Source of the DNA: Bordetella genomosp. 9
GTDB lineage: Bacteria; Pseudomonadota; Gammaproteobacteria; Burkholderiales; Burkholderiaceae_B
Assembly: GCF_002261425.1 (NCBI RefSeq)
Contig: NZ_NEVJ01000003.1
Location: 124,001 to 188,000 of the forward strand
Direction: 5' to 3'
DNA: 64,000 nt
In this document: piece by piece, positions 24,295-33,016 of the stretch
Layout of the letters: each line of letters starts with the position of its first letter
Numbering within the stretch: the first letter of the stretch is position 1
Program-made: the position numbers and the translations under genes
Notes under the pieces: model-generated
Database searches by the model: none
What the model was told of the DNA's origin: nothing
The model's input: the letters and a program-made list of their open reading frames with translations, nothing else

Positions 24295-25815
24295 ATGTGT
24301 GGAATCGTCGGCGTCGTGGGGCGCAATCCCGTCAACCAGCTGCTCTACGACAGCCTCCTGCTGTTGCAGCACCGCGGGCAGGATGCGGCCGGTATCGCCA
24401 CGGCCCAGGGTAGCCAGTTCAATCTGTTCAAGGCGCACGGGCTCGTCCGCGACGTCTTCCGCACCCGCAACATGCGGGCGTTGCCCGGCAACAGCGGGGT
24501 CGGCCAGGTCCGCTATCCCACGGCGGGCTCCAGCGCCAGCGAAGAAGAAGCCCAGCCGTTCTACGTGAATGCCCCTTTCGGCATCATGATGACGCACAAC
24601 GGCAACCTGACCAATTGGCGGGAACTGCGCGAGTCCCTGTTCCGCGTCGATCGCCGCCACATCAATACCAATTCCGATTCCGAAGTCCTGCTGAACGTGC
24701 TGGCCCACGAGCTGCAATCCGCGGCCAACGGCATTTCGCTGGATGACGACGCGATGTTCCGCGCGGTCACGGCGGTGCACCGGCGCGTGCGCGGCGCCTA
24801 CGCGGTGGTGGCGCAGATCGCCGGCTACGGCCTGCTCGCGTTCCGCGATCCCAACGGTATCCGTCCGCTGTGCATCGGCCGGCAGGAAACCGAGCAGGGC
24901 GACGTCGAATGGATGGTGGCTTCCGAATCCGTGGCGCTGGAAGGCAGCGGCTTCAGCTTCGTGCGCGACGTGGCGCCCGGCGAAGCCGTGTTCATCGACC
25001 TGGACGGCAAGTTCTATAGCCGCCTGTGCGCCGAAAATGCCCAGCTGGTGCCGTGTATTTTCGAATACGTGTATTTCGCCCGCCCGGATTCGCTGATGGA
25101 CGGCGTGTCCGTCTACGACGCCCGCCTGCGCATGGGCGAGTACCTGGCCGACAAGGTGGCGCGCAGCATGCGCCTGGGCGATATCGACGTCGTCATGCCG
25201 ATTCCCGATTCTTCGCGTCCGGCCGCCATGCAGCTGGCCGCCCGCCTGAACCTGGACTACCGCGAAGGCCTGATCAAGAACCGCTATGTCGGCCGGACGT
25301 TCATCATGCCGGGGCAGGCGGTGCGCAAGAAGTCGGTGCGGCAGAAGCTCAACGCCATCGGCCGCGAATTCCAGGGCAAGAATGTGCTGCTGGTGGACGA
25401 TTCCATCGTGCGCGGTACGACCAGCCGGGAAATCGTCGAAATGGCGCGCGCCGCCGGCGCCAACAAGGTGTTCTTCGCCTCCGCCGCGCCGCCCGTGCGT
25501 TTCCCCAATGTCTATGGCATCGATATGCCGACGCAGCGCGAACTCATCGCCACCGGCCGCAGCGACGAGGAAATCGCCCGCACCATCGGCGCCGATGCCC
25601 TGGTCTACCAGGATCTGGACAATATGCAGCAGGCGGTGCGCGACCTGAATCCCGCCATGTCGCGTTTCGAGGCGTCCTGCTTCGACGGCCAGTACATTAC
25701 CGGCGACATCACGCCGGAATACCTGGAGCGCCTCGGCCAGAGCCGTGGCGAGGCCGACGAAGAGGCGCGCGGCGGCCTGTTGTTCAACATGGGCTACGCC
25801 GCCAACGACGCCTGA
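24295..25815 (+). CDS. purF: Amidophosphoribosyltransferase PurF
   Basis: A 506-residue enzyme that makes 5-phosphoribosylamine from PRPP and glutamine, the first step of purine synthesis. Cys2 (MCGIVGVVG) is the glutaminase nucleophile; no propeptide is present. The PRPP-binding loop NVLLVDDSIVRGTTSREI (about 362-379) is intact. Length matches the E. coli enzyme (505). It ends the folC-SPOR-cvpA-purF group. Confidence 0.98.
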   Translation: MCGIVGVVGRNPVNQLLYDSLLLLQHRGQDAAGIATAQGSQFNLFKAHGLVRDVFRTRNMRALPGNSGVGQVRYPTAGSSASEEEAQPFYVNAPFGIMMTHNGNLTNWRELRESLFRVDRRHINTNSDSEVLLNVLAHELQSAANGISLDDDAMFRAVTAVHRRVRGAYAVVAQIAGYGLLAFRDPNGIRPLCIGRQETEQGDVEWMVASESVALEGSGFSFVRDVAPGEAVFIDLDGKFYSRLCAENAQLVPCIFEYVYFARPDSLMDGVSVYDARLRMGEYLADKVARSMRLGDIDVVMPIPDSSRPAAMQLAARLNLDYREGLIKNRYVGRTFIMPGQAVRKKSVRQKLNAIGREFQGKNVLLVDDSIVRGTTSREIVEMARAAGANKVFFASAAPPVRFPNVYGIDMPTQRELIATGRSDEEIARTIGADALVYQDLDNMQQAVRDLNPAMSRFEASCFDGQYITGDITPEYLERLGQSRGEADEEARGGLLFNMGYAANDA

Positions 25816-25841
25816 TCTCCAGCCGCGTATATACAGAAAGA

Positions 25842-25873
25842 AACGGCGGACTGGGAATACCCGGTCCGCCGTT
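25842..25873. terminator. Bidirectional terminator-type hairpin between purF and dsbB
   Basis: A 14-bp stem (25842-25855 with 25860-25873, one G-U pair) has the tetraloop AATA. The T-content after it is modest on the plus side (TTACGTTTC) and the minus side reads CTTTCTG. It lies between the stop codons of two convergent genes, as expected for a shared terminator. Confidence 0.75.
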
Positions 25874-25888
25874 ACGTTTCAGGGGGCC

Positions 25889-25930
25889 GGCCGGCTAGGC
25901 GCGGCCGGCTAGGCGCGGCCGGCTAGGCGC
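25889..25930. repeat. 14-bp tandem repeat, 3 copies, enclosing the dsbB stop codon
   Basis: Three perfect copies of GGCCGGCTAGGCGC occupy 25889-25902, 25903-25916 and 25917-25930. The TAG stop of dsbB (minus strand, 25923-25925) lies in the third copy, and the other copies carry the same CTA at the same phase. The array therefore looks like duplication of the gene end including its stop codon. Confidence 0.97.
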
Positions 25931-26396
25931 GGCGCAGCAGCGCCCGCAGGCTCAACAGCGCCAGGATGGCGAACAGCGCCAGGCTCCAGATCGCGTATTC
26001 GACGCCCAGCACCTTGACCATGGCGTCCATGCAGGTGGCATAAATCCCGAACACGGACGGCAGCGCCGCGTCGAGCCCGCTGCCGGCGATGAACTTGTCG
26101 GCAAAGGTCTGGGCGCACGACAGCAGCTTCGACGCCACGGTGTACTGGTAATACGCGGCCCATATGCCGCACAACGACAGGATCAGCCCCAGCAGCGCGC
26201 CCACGCGCCGCATCACCGGTCCCAGGAAGGCCAATACCAGGCAGACGATGCCGATGACGATATAGATCAGCCGCTGCAGGACGCACCACGCGCAGGGTTG
26301 CAGGCCGAAAGCGTATTGGGACACCAGCGCGATGCACACGGCGCCGAAAGCCAGGATGGCGATCAGTACCAGGGTGCGTTGCGAAGTCGACATCAT
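25923..26396 (-). CDS. dsbB: Disulfide bond formation protein DsbB
   Basis: A 157-residue inner-membrane protein with four membrane helices. The redox cysteines are all present: C35 and C38 in QPCAWC, and C94 and C122 in the second periplasmic loop. DsbB reoxidises DsbA using quinones. The last codons and the stop lie within a 14-bp tandem repeat. Two ATG codons stand in tandem at the start; the first (26396) is used here. Confidence 0.95.
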   Translation of the reverse strand: MMSTSQRTLVLIAILAFGAVCIALVSQYAFGLQPCAWCVLQRLIYIVIGIVCLVLAFLGPVMRRVGALLGLILSLCGIWAAYYQYTVASKLLSCAQTFADKFIAGSGLDAALPSVFGIYATCMDAMVKVLGVEYAIWSLALFAILALLSLRALLRRA

Positions 26397-26439
26397 GATG
26401 TTTCTTATCCTGTAGCGTCGGAAAGGGAGGTAGGCGGTA

Positions 26440-27156
26440 TCAGTGCGCGGCGCCGGCCGCGCTGGCCTTGGCGGCTTCGACCATCACGCTCAACAAGAGT
26501 TCATGCACGCCGTCCCAGACGATCTGCACGCCCAGGCACAACAGCACGAAAGCCGACAGCCGCATGAATACCGCCGTGCCGTTGTCGCCCAGCCGGTACA
26601 GGAACTGGGCCGCGAAACGCAGGCAGACGTAAAGCGTCAGCGCGGTCACCAGGATGCCGGGCAGCGAGCCGACCAGCTTGACCAGGCTGACGATACGGTC
26701 CGGTTCGCGCAGGGAGGCGCCCACCGTGATCGCCGCGGCGATCGAGCCGGGCCCGCAGGAAATCGGGAAGGTGAGCGGATAGAAGGCGCGCGCCTTGGCC
26801 ATTTCCGGCGTGAAGGACTCGGCGGCGCGGGCGGCGCTTTGGGCACCGGCATCGGGCGAGTTCACCAGGCGCCACGCGCTGGCGATGACCAGCAGCCCGC
26901 CGCCTACGCGGACGATTGCCAGGGAGAGTCCGAAGAAAGTCAAAAGCACGTTGCCGGCCACCATCGCGATGGTCAGCATCACGCCCACATTGATGGCCAC
27001 CCGCTTGGCCAGCGCCGTGCGGGTCGCGTTGGAAGCGCCTTCAGTCAGCGTCCAGAAAATGGGGGCGACCGCTGGAGGATTCAGGAAAGGCAGCAGGGTG
27101 GCCAGCGCGAATAGGAAACTGCGACCGAATACGAGCAGATAGTCGTGCGCGAGCAT
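26440..27156 (-). CDS. MarC family integral membrane protein
   Basis: About 238 residues from ATG 27156 with six hydrophobic segments. The opening (LFALATLLPFLNPPAVAPIF) and the central PISCGPGSIAAAITVGASL segment are typical of the MarC/YhcE family. The function of this family is not established; an early link to antibiotic resistance was not supported. An in-frame TTG at 27225 would add 23 residues that lack family character. It lies 43 bp upstream of dsbB on the same strand. Confidence 0.88.
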   Translation of the reverse strand: MLAHDYLLVFGRSFLFALATLLPFLNPPAVAPIFWTLTEGASNATRTALAKRVAINVGVMLTIAMVAGNVLLTFFGLSLAIVRVGGGLLVIASAWRLVNSPDAGAQSAARAAESFTPEMAKARAFYPLTFPISCGPGSIAAAITVGASLREPDRIVSLVKLVGSLPGILVTALTLYVCLRFAAQFLYRLGDNGTAVFMRLSAFVLLCLGVQIVWDGVHELLLSVMVEAAKASAAGAAH

Positions 27157-27368
27157 GAGGAAAGGGGCCTGGCCGACGAGGAAAGGTGGATTGTAAGCGT
27201 CGGCCGTTCGTTCCGGCCACGTCAACGTGGATGTAAGGCGCTATCCGAAGCCGCAATCCCTCGTCGGATTTCATCCACGCCCCACGCGGCGACAAACAGA
27301 TGCCCGCCCAACCCGGGACGCCGAGGATCCGGGCGGGCGGCCAGCCCTTCGCCGGTCCTCCAGCGTCG

Positions 27369-27403
27369 CCCCCCTGCGGGGAAGCGCGCAGCGCTTCGGG
27401 GGG
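27369..27403. repeat. REP-like GC-rich palindrome after glnD
   Basis: Six C (27369-27374) pair with six G (27398-27403) around an inner perfect stem GAAGCGC-GCA-GCGCTTC (27381-27397), leaving a bulge at 27375-27380. It lies 5 bp beyond the glnD stop codon on the minus strand, without a T-run. Palindromes of this look are common between genes in Burkholderiales, from memory. The rest of the gap (27157-27368) holds another loose inverted repeat (GTGGATG near 27227 and CATCCAC near 27270) and no gene. Confidence 0.6.
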
Positions 27404-27407
27404 ACCC

Positions 27408-30050
27408 TCAAGCAGCCACGCGCTGCGTACCGTCGCCGGAAAGGGCGTCCAGGATCGCGCGTTCGAATTGCATCTGCGAGCGCGGCCGTTCCAGGGTCGA
27501 GCCTTCGATGATGAAGACGTCTTCCACGCGGTCGCCCAGCGTCATGACCTTGGCCATCTGCAGGTTCACGCCATGTCCGACGAACACCCGCGCCAGGGCA
27601 TGCAGCAGGCCCGGCCGGTCCGTGGCCGTGACGGACAGCCGCCAGGATTTGCTGCGGTCGTCAGGCTGCAGCTCGGCTTGCGGCGGCACCGGGAATACGC
27701 GTGACATCCGCGATTGCCGCAGCCGGCCATAGGTCGCGCCGGCGCCCGCGGCGGCCGGAGAAGCCGCGCCGGCTTCCTTGAGCCGCGTGGCCAGTTCGTG
27801 CTCGACCAGCGACGCCTGCGCGCGCAGGTCGCTGGCGCCGTCCGGCAGCAGCACGATAAAGCTGTCAAGCGCCCAGCCATGGCGCGTGGTATGGATGCGC
27901 GCGTCCTGGATGCTCAGCGACTTGGCATCGAAATAGCCGCAGATCGCCGCGAACAGGTCGGGCGCGTCGCGGGTGTACACCATGACCTGCAGGCCTTCGC
28001 CCTGTTCGGTGGGCCGGGCCTTGACGACGGCCTGGTCCGGAGCCGGGCGGTGGTACAGATGGCGTGTATGCCAGGCGATGTCGGAAGCGTCGTGGCGCAG
28101 GAAATAGGCCACGTCCAGCTGTTTCCAGAACGCCTCGCGCGCGTCGTCGCGCAGGCCGGCCAGCCGCGTCAGCCGCGCCGCTTCCGCCTTGCGATGATTC
28201 AGCACCGTGTCGGCATCGTGATGCGCGCCACCCAGGGCGCCCAGCGTCAGGCGGTACAGGTCTTCCAGCAGCTTGCCTTTCCAGGCATTCCATACCTTGG
28301 GGCTCGTGCCGCGGATATCGGCGACCGTCAGCAGGTACAGGGCGGTCAGATGGCGTTCGTCCTTGACCGTGGCGGCGAACTCGCGCACGACGTCCGGATC
28401 GGACAGGTCGCGCTTCTGCGCCACGGTGGACATCAGCAGATGCTGCCGGACCAGGAATTCCACCAGCTCGGCGTCTTCCGGTGCCAGGCCGTGATCATGG
28501 GCGAACTTGCGCACCTCGCGCGCGCCCAGCTCGGAGTGGTCGCCGCCGCGTCCCTTGGCGATATCGTGGAAAAGCGCGGCGACGTAAAGCAGCCAGTGCC
28601 GGTCCAGCTCGGAAATCAACTGGCTGGCCAGCGGATATTCCTGCGCGTGTTCGGGCATGGTGAAGCGGCGCAGGTTGCGGATGACCGTCAGCGTGTGCTG
28701 GTCCACCGTATAGACGTGGAACAGGTCGTGCTGCATCTGGCCGACGATGCGGCGGAACACCGGCAGATAGCGCGGCAGGATGTTCAGCATCGTCATGCGG
28801 CGCAGCTCGTGCACGATGCCCGACGGCTGCTGCAGGATCTGCAGGAACAGCCGGCGATTGACCGGATTGCGCCGGAACTGTGCGTCGATGCGATGGCGCG
28901 AGTGCCAGATGGCCCGCATGGTGCGCGCCGACATGCCGTTCAGGTGCGAGTGCTGCTGCATGACCAGGAAGGCGCGCAACAGGAGCGTCGGATTGCGTTC
29001 GAACGCATCGTCGCGAATGATGTCCAGCCGGTCGTGCAGGCTGCGGAAATCGTCGTCGATATCGCGCGCGTCGCACGCCGGACGCGGAAACAGCCTTTCC
29101 TCGATATTCTGGACCAGGATGGAGTTCAGCTGCGTGACCAGGCGCGCGGCCCAATAATAGCGCTGCATCATCAATTCGCTGGCGCGCCGCGTGGCGGTCG
29201 CCTTGATGCCGTAGACCTCCGCCAGCGCCGGCTGCAGATCGAACAGCACGCGGTCTTCGCGTCGCTTGGACATCAGGTGCAGCTCGATGCGCAGGCGCTT
29301 GAAGGCCTGTTCGGCGCGCCGCAGGCCGCGCGCTTCGGACGCCGTGAGCAGGCCGGCCCTGGCGATCTCGCGCCAGGTCTCGCCGAAGCCCGCGGCCCGC
29401 GCCATCCACATGATGACCTGCAGGTCGCGCAAGCCGCCCGGGGATTCCTTGCAGTTCGGTTCGAGCGCGTACGGGGTGTCCTGGTAGCGCGCGTGGCGCT
29501 GCTGCATCTCGACCCGCTTGGCGCGGAAGAACCCCGCCGGATCCAGGCGCGCCCGCATCGCGGTGTCGAAGGTTTTCATCAGCGTGCGGTTGCCTGCCAG
29601 CCAGCGCGATTCCAGGAGCGCGGTTTCCACCGTGATGTCGGCATCCGCCTCGCGTTCGCAGTCGGCGATGGTGCGCACGCTGTGGCCCGGCTCCAGGCCC
29701 AGGTCCCACAGGGCGGCCACCAGCCGCTCGATGGCGGTTTCCTCGTCGGGCGAGGGCGGGTGCGGCAGCAGGATGAGCAGGTCGACGTCGGAATGCGGGT
29801 AGAGCTCGCCGCGGCCGTAGCCGCCGACGGCGGCCAGCACCGCGCCGGGCGGCAGCGGGCATTGCTTGATCAGGTCGCGCAGGGTCTGGTCGGTGATCCG
29901 GCGCAGTTCATGCAGCAGCGGATCGGGCCGCTCATGTTCCCGAAAGGCGGTGATGGCGGCTTCGCGCCGCGCGCGCATGCGGGCGCGCAGCGCGGGCAGG
30001 TCCGCGGCCACGTCGGGCGCCGCGAGCAGGGATTCGGCTTGCGTACTCAT
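27408..30050 (-). CDS. glnD: Bifunctional uridylyltransferase / uridylyl-removing enzyme GlnD
   Basis: An 880-residue protein, close to the E. coli length (890). The nucleotidyltransferase motif GGYGRGELYPHSDVD (76-90) adds UMP to PII proteins. An HD domain (AALFHDIAKGRGGDHSELG, about 500) removes it. Two C-terminal ACT domains (about 685-735 and 803-855; the second has TDRPGLLHALARVF) sense glutamine. GlnD is the central nitrogen sensor. It lies 50 bp after map on the same strand. Confidence 0.98.
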   Translation of the reverse strand: MSTQAESLLAAPDVAADLPALRARMRARREAAITAFREHERPDPLLHELRRITDQTLRDLIKQCPLPPGAVLAAVGGYGRGELYPHSDVDLLILLPHPPSPDEETAIERLVAALWDLGLEPGHSVRTIADCEREADADITVETALLESRWLAGNRTLMKTFDTAMRARLDPAGFFRAKRVEMQQRHARYQDTPYALEPNCKESPGGLRDLQVIMWMARAAGFGETWREIARAGLLTASEARGLRRAEQAFKRLRIELHLMSKRREDRVLFDLQPALAEVYGIKATATRRASELMMQRYYWAARLVTQLNSILVQNIEERLFPRPACDARDIDDDFRSLHDRLDIIRDDAFERNPTLLLRAFLVMQQHSHLNGMSARTMRAIWHSRHRIDAQFRRNPVNRRLFLQILQQPSGIVHELRRMTMLNILPRYLPVFRRIVGQMQHDLFHVYTVDQHTLTVIRNLRRFTMPEHAQEYPLASQLISELDRHWLLYVAALFHDIAKGRGGDHSELGAREVRKFAHDHGLAPEDAELVEFLVRQHLLMSTVAQKRDLSDPDVVREFAATVKDERHLTALYLLTVADIRGTSPKVWNAWKGKLLEDLYRLTLGALGGAHHDADTVLNHRKAEAARLTRLAGLRDDAREAFWKQLDVAYFLRHDASDIAWHTRHLYHRPAPDQAVVKARPTEQGEGLQVMVYTRDAPDLFAAICGYFDAKSLSIQDARIHTTRHGWALDSFIVLLPDGASDLRAQASLVEHELATRLKEAGAASPAAAGAGATYGRLRQSRMSRVFPVPPQAELQPDDRSKSWRLSVTATDRPGLLHALARVFVGHGVNLQMAKVMTLGDRVEDVFIIEGSTLERPRSQMQFERAILDALSGDGTQRVAA

Positions 30051-30100
30051 ACAACGGTCCTTCCCGTGTGTCTGGGCGGCGATCGGCGCGGCGCGCGCGG

Positions 30101-30922
30101 CTAGGCGGCCGGTACCGCGACCGCTTCCGTCACGAAGGCGGGCGGCGCCGGCATGCCCGGCGATACCGTCAGCACTTCATAGCCCGTCTCGGTGACCAGG
30201 ATCGTATGTTCCCACTGGGCCGACAGGCTGTGGTCGCGCGTGACCACGGTCCAGCCGTCGGACAGCTGGCGGATCTCGCGGCGACCCGCGTTGATCATCG
30301 GTTCGATGGTGAAGATCATGCCCGGCACCAGTTTCACGCCGGTGCCCGGCTTGCCGTAGTGCAGCACCTGGGGATCTTCATGGAAGCGGCGCCCCACGCC
30401 GTGGCCGCAGAATTCGCGCACGACCGAAAAACCGCTGCCTTCCGCATGCTTCTGGATGGCGTTGCCGATGTCGCCCAGGGTGGCGCCGGCGCGCACCTGG
30501 CGGATGCCCAGCCACATGCATTCGTAGGTGACGTCGGTCAGCCGGCGCGCCAGGATGGACGGTTCGCCGACGTAGAACATCCGGCTGGTGTCGCCGAACC
30601 AGCCGTCCTTGATGATGGTGACGTCGATATTCAAAACGTCCCCATTTTTCAGGACCTTGTCGCCGGGGATGCCGTGGCAGACCTGGTGGTTCACCGACGT
30701 GCAGATGGCGCCGGGGAAGGGCGGGTAGCCGGGGGGCGCGTAGCCGACGGTGGCCGACTTGACCTTCAATTCATTGGTCAGGTAGTCCAGCGCCAGGCGG
30801 TCCAGCTCGCCGGTCGTGACGCCGGGTTTCACGTAGGGCGTGAGGTAATCCAGCACGCGCGCGGCGTCCTGGCAGGCCAGGCGCATTTGGTCGAGATCGG
30901 CGGGGTCGGTGACTATGCCCAT
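30101..30922 (-). CDS. map: Methionine aminopeptidase, type I
   Basis: A 273-residue enzyme that removes the initiator methionine. The metal-binding residues are visible in NIDVTIIKDGWFGDTSRMF, CGHGVGRRFHEDP, MIFTIEPMIN and the final E of a later HTILVTE segment. It is divergent from rpsB, an arrangement common in proteobacteria. The C-terminus has a few extra Ala/Val residues. Confidence 0.97.
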   Translation of the reverse strand: MGIVTDPADLDQMRLACQDAARVLDYLTPYVKPGVTTGELDRLALDYLTNELKVKSATVGYAPPGYPPFPGAICTSVNHQVCHGIPGDKVLKNGDVLNIDVTIIKDGWFGDTSRMFYVGEPSILARRLTDVTYECMWLGIRQVRAGATLGDIGNAIQKHAEGSGFSVVREFCGHGVGRRFHEDPQVLHYGKPGTGVKLVPGMIFTIEPMINAGRREIRQLSDGWTVVTRDHSLSAQWEHTILVTETGYEVLTVSPGMPAPPAFVTEAVAVPAA

Positions 30923-30930
30923 GTATCAGC

Positions 30931-30960
30931 TTGAGGATTGTCTTGGAAAAATAGTAGAAT
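30931..30960 (+). promoter_or_regulatory. Candidate sigma-70 promoter for rpsB-tsf
   Basis: TTGAGG (30931-30936), an 18-bp spacer and TAGAAT (30955-30960) fit a sigma-70 promoter, 4/6 and 5/6. An alternative pairing is TTGTCT (30938-30943) with TATAGG (30961-30966), 17 bp apart. A hairpin CCCTG-GAAAAG-CAGGG (30970-30985) follows at the probable transcript start. Confidence 0.55.
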
Positions 30961-31004
30961 TATAGGCTTCCCTGGAAAAGCAGGGGAGTGTGCACTTCGA
31001 TAGC

Positions 31005-31039
31005 ACATCGAAAACGACATCGACGCGACATCGAAAACG
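31005..31039 (+). repeat. Tandem repeat in the rpsB leader
   Basis: ACATCGAAAACG (31005-31016), ACATCGACGCG (31017-31027) and ACATCGAAAACG (31028-31039) stand in tandem. They are framed by GCACTTCGAT (30992-31001) and GCACTTCAAT (31039-31048). The block lies about 120 bp before the rpsB start codon, within the probable mRNA leader. It may serve in ribosomal-protein autoregulation or bind a transcription factor; neither is shown. Confidence 0.7.
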
Positions 31040-31158
31040 CACTTCAATCGCGCGCCCAGCCAACGAGGGTGTCGACGGTACTGCCCGGCAACGAATACGA
31101 ATGCCGCAGTGTCCGGACGATGCAGGCCTGGCGCAAGTCCAAACCCTTGGAGAATACT

Positions 31159-31908
31159 ATGTCCCTCATGCGTGAAATGCTGGAAGCTGGCGTCCACTTC
31201 GGCCACCAGACCCGTTACTGGAATCCGAAGATGGCTCCCTTCATCTTCGGTCAGCGTAACAAGATCCACATCATCAACCTGGAACAGACGGTCGGCAAGT
31301 ACGTCGAAGCCACCAAGTTCGTCAAGCAGCTGGCCGCGCGTGGCGGCAAGATCCTGTTCGTGGGCACCAAGCGTGCCGCGCGCGAACTGATCGCCGCCGA
31401 AGCCGCCCGCTGCGGCATGCCTTTCGTCGACGCCCGCTGGCTGGGCGGCATGCTGACCAACTTCAAGACGGTCAAGACCTCGATCAAGCGCCTGAAGGAC
31501 ATGGAAGCCGTGGTCGCCGAAGGCGGCGCGGAACGCATGATCAAGAAGGAAGGCCTGCTGTTCGAGCGCGAACTGGAAAAGCTGAACAAGTCCATGGGCG
31601 GCATCAAGGACATGAACGGCCTGCCGGACGCGCTGTTCGTGATCGACGTCGGTTACCACAAGATCGCCATCGCCGAAGCCCGCAAGCTGGGCATCCCGGT
31701 CGTGGCCGTGGTCGACACCAACCACTCGCCGGACGGCATCGACTACGTCATTCCGGGCAATGACGACTCCGCCAAGGCCATCGCGCTGTATGCCAAGGGC
31801 ATCGCCGACGCCGTGCTGGAAGGCCGCGAGCAGAACCTGAACGGTCTGGTCGAAGAAGGCGGCGAAGGCCAGGAAGAGTTCGTCGAAGTGCAGGACGGCC
31901 AGGCCTGA
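31159..31908 (+). CDS. rpsB: 30S ribosomal protein S2
   Basis: A 249-residue protein. The opening ([20 protein letters not shown]) is diagnostic of S2, as is [20 protein letters not shown]. The frame is open further upstream to 30988, but the S2 start is fixed by homology and by GGAG about 6 bp before ATG 31159. S2 binds late to the 30S subunit. It leads the rpsB-tsf-pyrH-frr group. Confidence 0.99.
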   Translation: MSLMREMLEAGVHFGHQTRYWNPKMAPFIFGQRNKIHIINLEQTVGKYVEATKFVKQLAARGGKILFVGTKRAARELIAAEAARCGMPFVDARWLGGMLTNFKTVKTSIKRLKDMEAVVAEGGAERMIKKEGLLFERELEKLNKSMGGIKDMNGLPDALFVIDVGYHKIAIAEARKLGIPVVAVVDTNHSPDGIDYVIPGNDDSAKAIALYAKGIADAVLEGREQNLNGLVEEGGEGQEEFVEVQDGQA

Positions 31909-31912
31909 GCAG

Positions 31913-31998
31913 GCGCCCGCGGGCGCACTGTGCCGGATGCGCTCCGCGGAGCGCATCCCCGAATCGAAACACAACATGCCCCGGCTTGCCGGGGCGTG
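31913..31998 (+). other. Three successive palindromes between rpsB and tsf
   Basis: The 112-bp gap holds a perfect 14-bp palindrome (31913-31926), a perfect 24-bp palindrome (31935-31958, half-site GGATGCGCTCCG) and a stem of 11 bp with one G-U pair (31975-31985 with 31988-31998, core GCCCCGGC-TT-GCCGGGGC). Only a weak CTTTA follows the last one. They probably form attenuator-like or processing hairpins that set the S2 to EF-Ts ratio. Confidence 0.7.
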
Positions 31999-32020
31999 CT
32001 TTAGAAAGAATGGAGCGAAC

Positions 32021-32899
32021 ATGGCTGAAATTACCGCCTCGATGGTCAAGGAACTGCGCGAAAAGACCGACGCGCCCATGATGGAATGCAAGAAGGCGCT
32101 GACCGAAGCCGAAGGCGATCTGGCCCGCGCGGAAGAAATCCTGCGCGTCAAGCTGGGCAACAAGGCCAGCAAGGCCGCCGCGCGCGTGACGGCCGAAGGC
32201 CTGATCGGCCTGTACATTTCGCCCGATGCCAAGCAGGGCGCGGTCATCGAAGTCAATTGCGAAACCGACTTCGTCGCCAAGAACAACGACTTCGTCGCCT
32301 ACGTGAACACGCTGGCCGAACTGGTCGCCACCAAGAATCCCGCCGACGTGGCCGCGCTGTCCGACCTGCCGCTGGAAGGCGGCACGGTGGAAACGGTGCG
32401 CACCGCCCTGATCGGCAAGATCGGTGAAAACATCTCGATCCGCCGCTTCGAGCGCATGGAAACCGCCAACAAGCTGGCCAGCTATGTGCACGGCGGCAGG
32501 ATCGGCGTGCTGGTCGACTTCAGCGGCGCCGACGGCGTCGGCAAGGACCTGGCCATGCACATCGCGGCCACCAAGCCCAAGGCGCTGAACGCCGACGGCG
32601 TCCCGGCCGCCGACATCGCCACCGAGCGTTCCGTGGCCGAGCAGAAGGCCGCCGAATCCGGCAAGCCGGCCGACATCGTCGCCAAGATGGTCGAAGGTTC
32701 GGTGCAGAAGTTCCTGAAGGAAGTCACGCTGCTGTCGCAGCCCTTCGTCAAGAACGACAAGCAGACCGTTGAACAGATGCTGAAGGCTGAAAACGCCGGC
32801 ATCGCGCGTTTCGCGCTGTTCATCGTCGGCGAAGGCATCGAAAAGAAGACCACCGACTTCGCGGCGGAAGTCGCCGCCGCCGCTGCCGGCCGCGCCTGA
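32021..32899 (+). CDS. tsf: Elongation factor Ts
   Basis: A 292-residue nucleotide-exchange factor for EF-Tu. The N-terminal UBA-like region ([20 protein letters not shown]), the conserved CETDFVAKN segment (about 81-89) and [16 protein letters not shown] are typical. ATG 32021 follows GGAGCGAAC. An in-frame extension back to 31937 only covers the hairpin region and is not used. Confidence 0.98.
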   Translation: MAEITASMVKELREKTDAPMMECKKALTEAEGDLARAEEILRVKLGNKASKAAARVTAEGLIGLYISPDAKQGAVIEVNCETDFVAKNNDFVAYVNTLAELVATKNPADVAALSDLPLEGGTVETVRTALIGKIGENISIRRFERMETANKLASYVHGGRIGVLVDFSGADGVGKDLAMHIAATKPKALNADGVPAADIATERSVAEQKAAESGKPADIVAKMVEGSVQKFLKEVTLLSQPFVKNDKQTVEQMLKAENAGIARFALFIVGEGIEKKTTDFAAEVAAAAAGRA

Positions 32900-32947
32900 T
32901 AAGTTCCCGACACGACTTATCCGTCCGCATTGCAGTTCTTTTTATTA

Positions 32948-32976
32948 CAGGCCGGCGCGTGACCGGCCTGTTTCTT
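32948..32976 (+). terminator. Intrinsic terminator between tsf and pyrH
   Basis: CAGGCCGG (32948-32955) pairs with CCGGCCTG (32963-32970) around a 7-base loop, followed by TTTCTT (32971-32976). It lies about 50 bp after the tsf stop. It suggests that rpsB-tsf ends here, at least partly, and that pyrH-frr has its own promoter or relies on read-through. Confidence 0.85.
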
Positions 32977-33016
32977 GTCTTACACTTCCGTCGGATCGTT
33001 TTCAGGGATATCGCTC

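Noticed and set aside
31937..32020. N-terminal extension of EF-Ts through the hairpin region
   Set aside because: Elongation factor Ts starts with MAEIT at 32021 behind GGAGCGAAC. The extension is the hairpin region read in frame.
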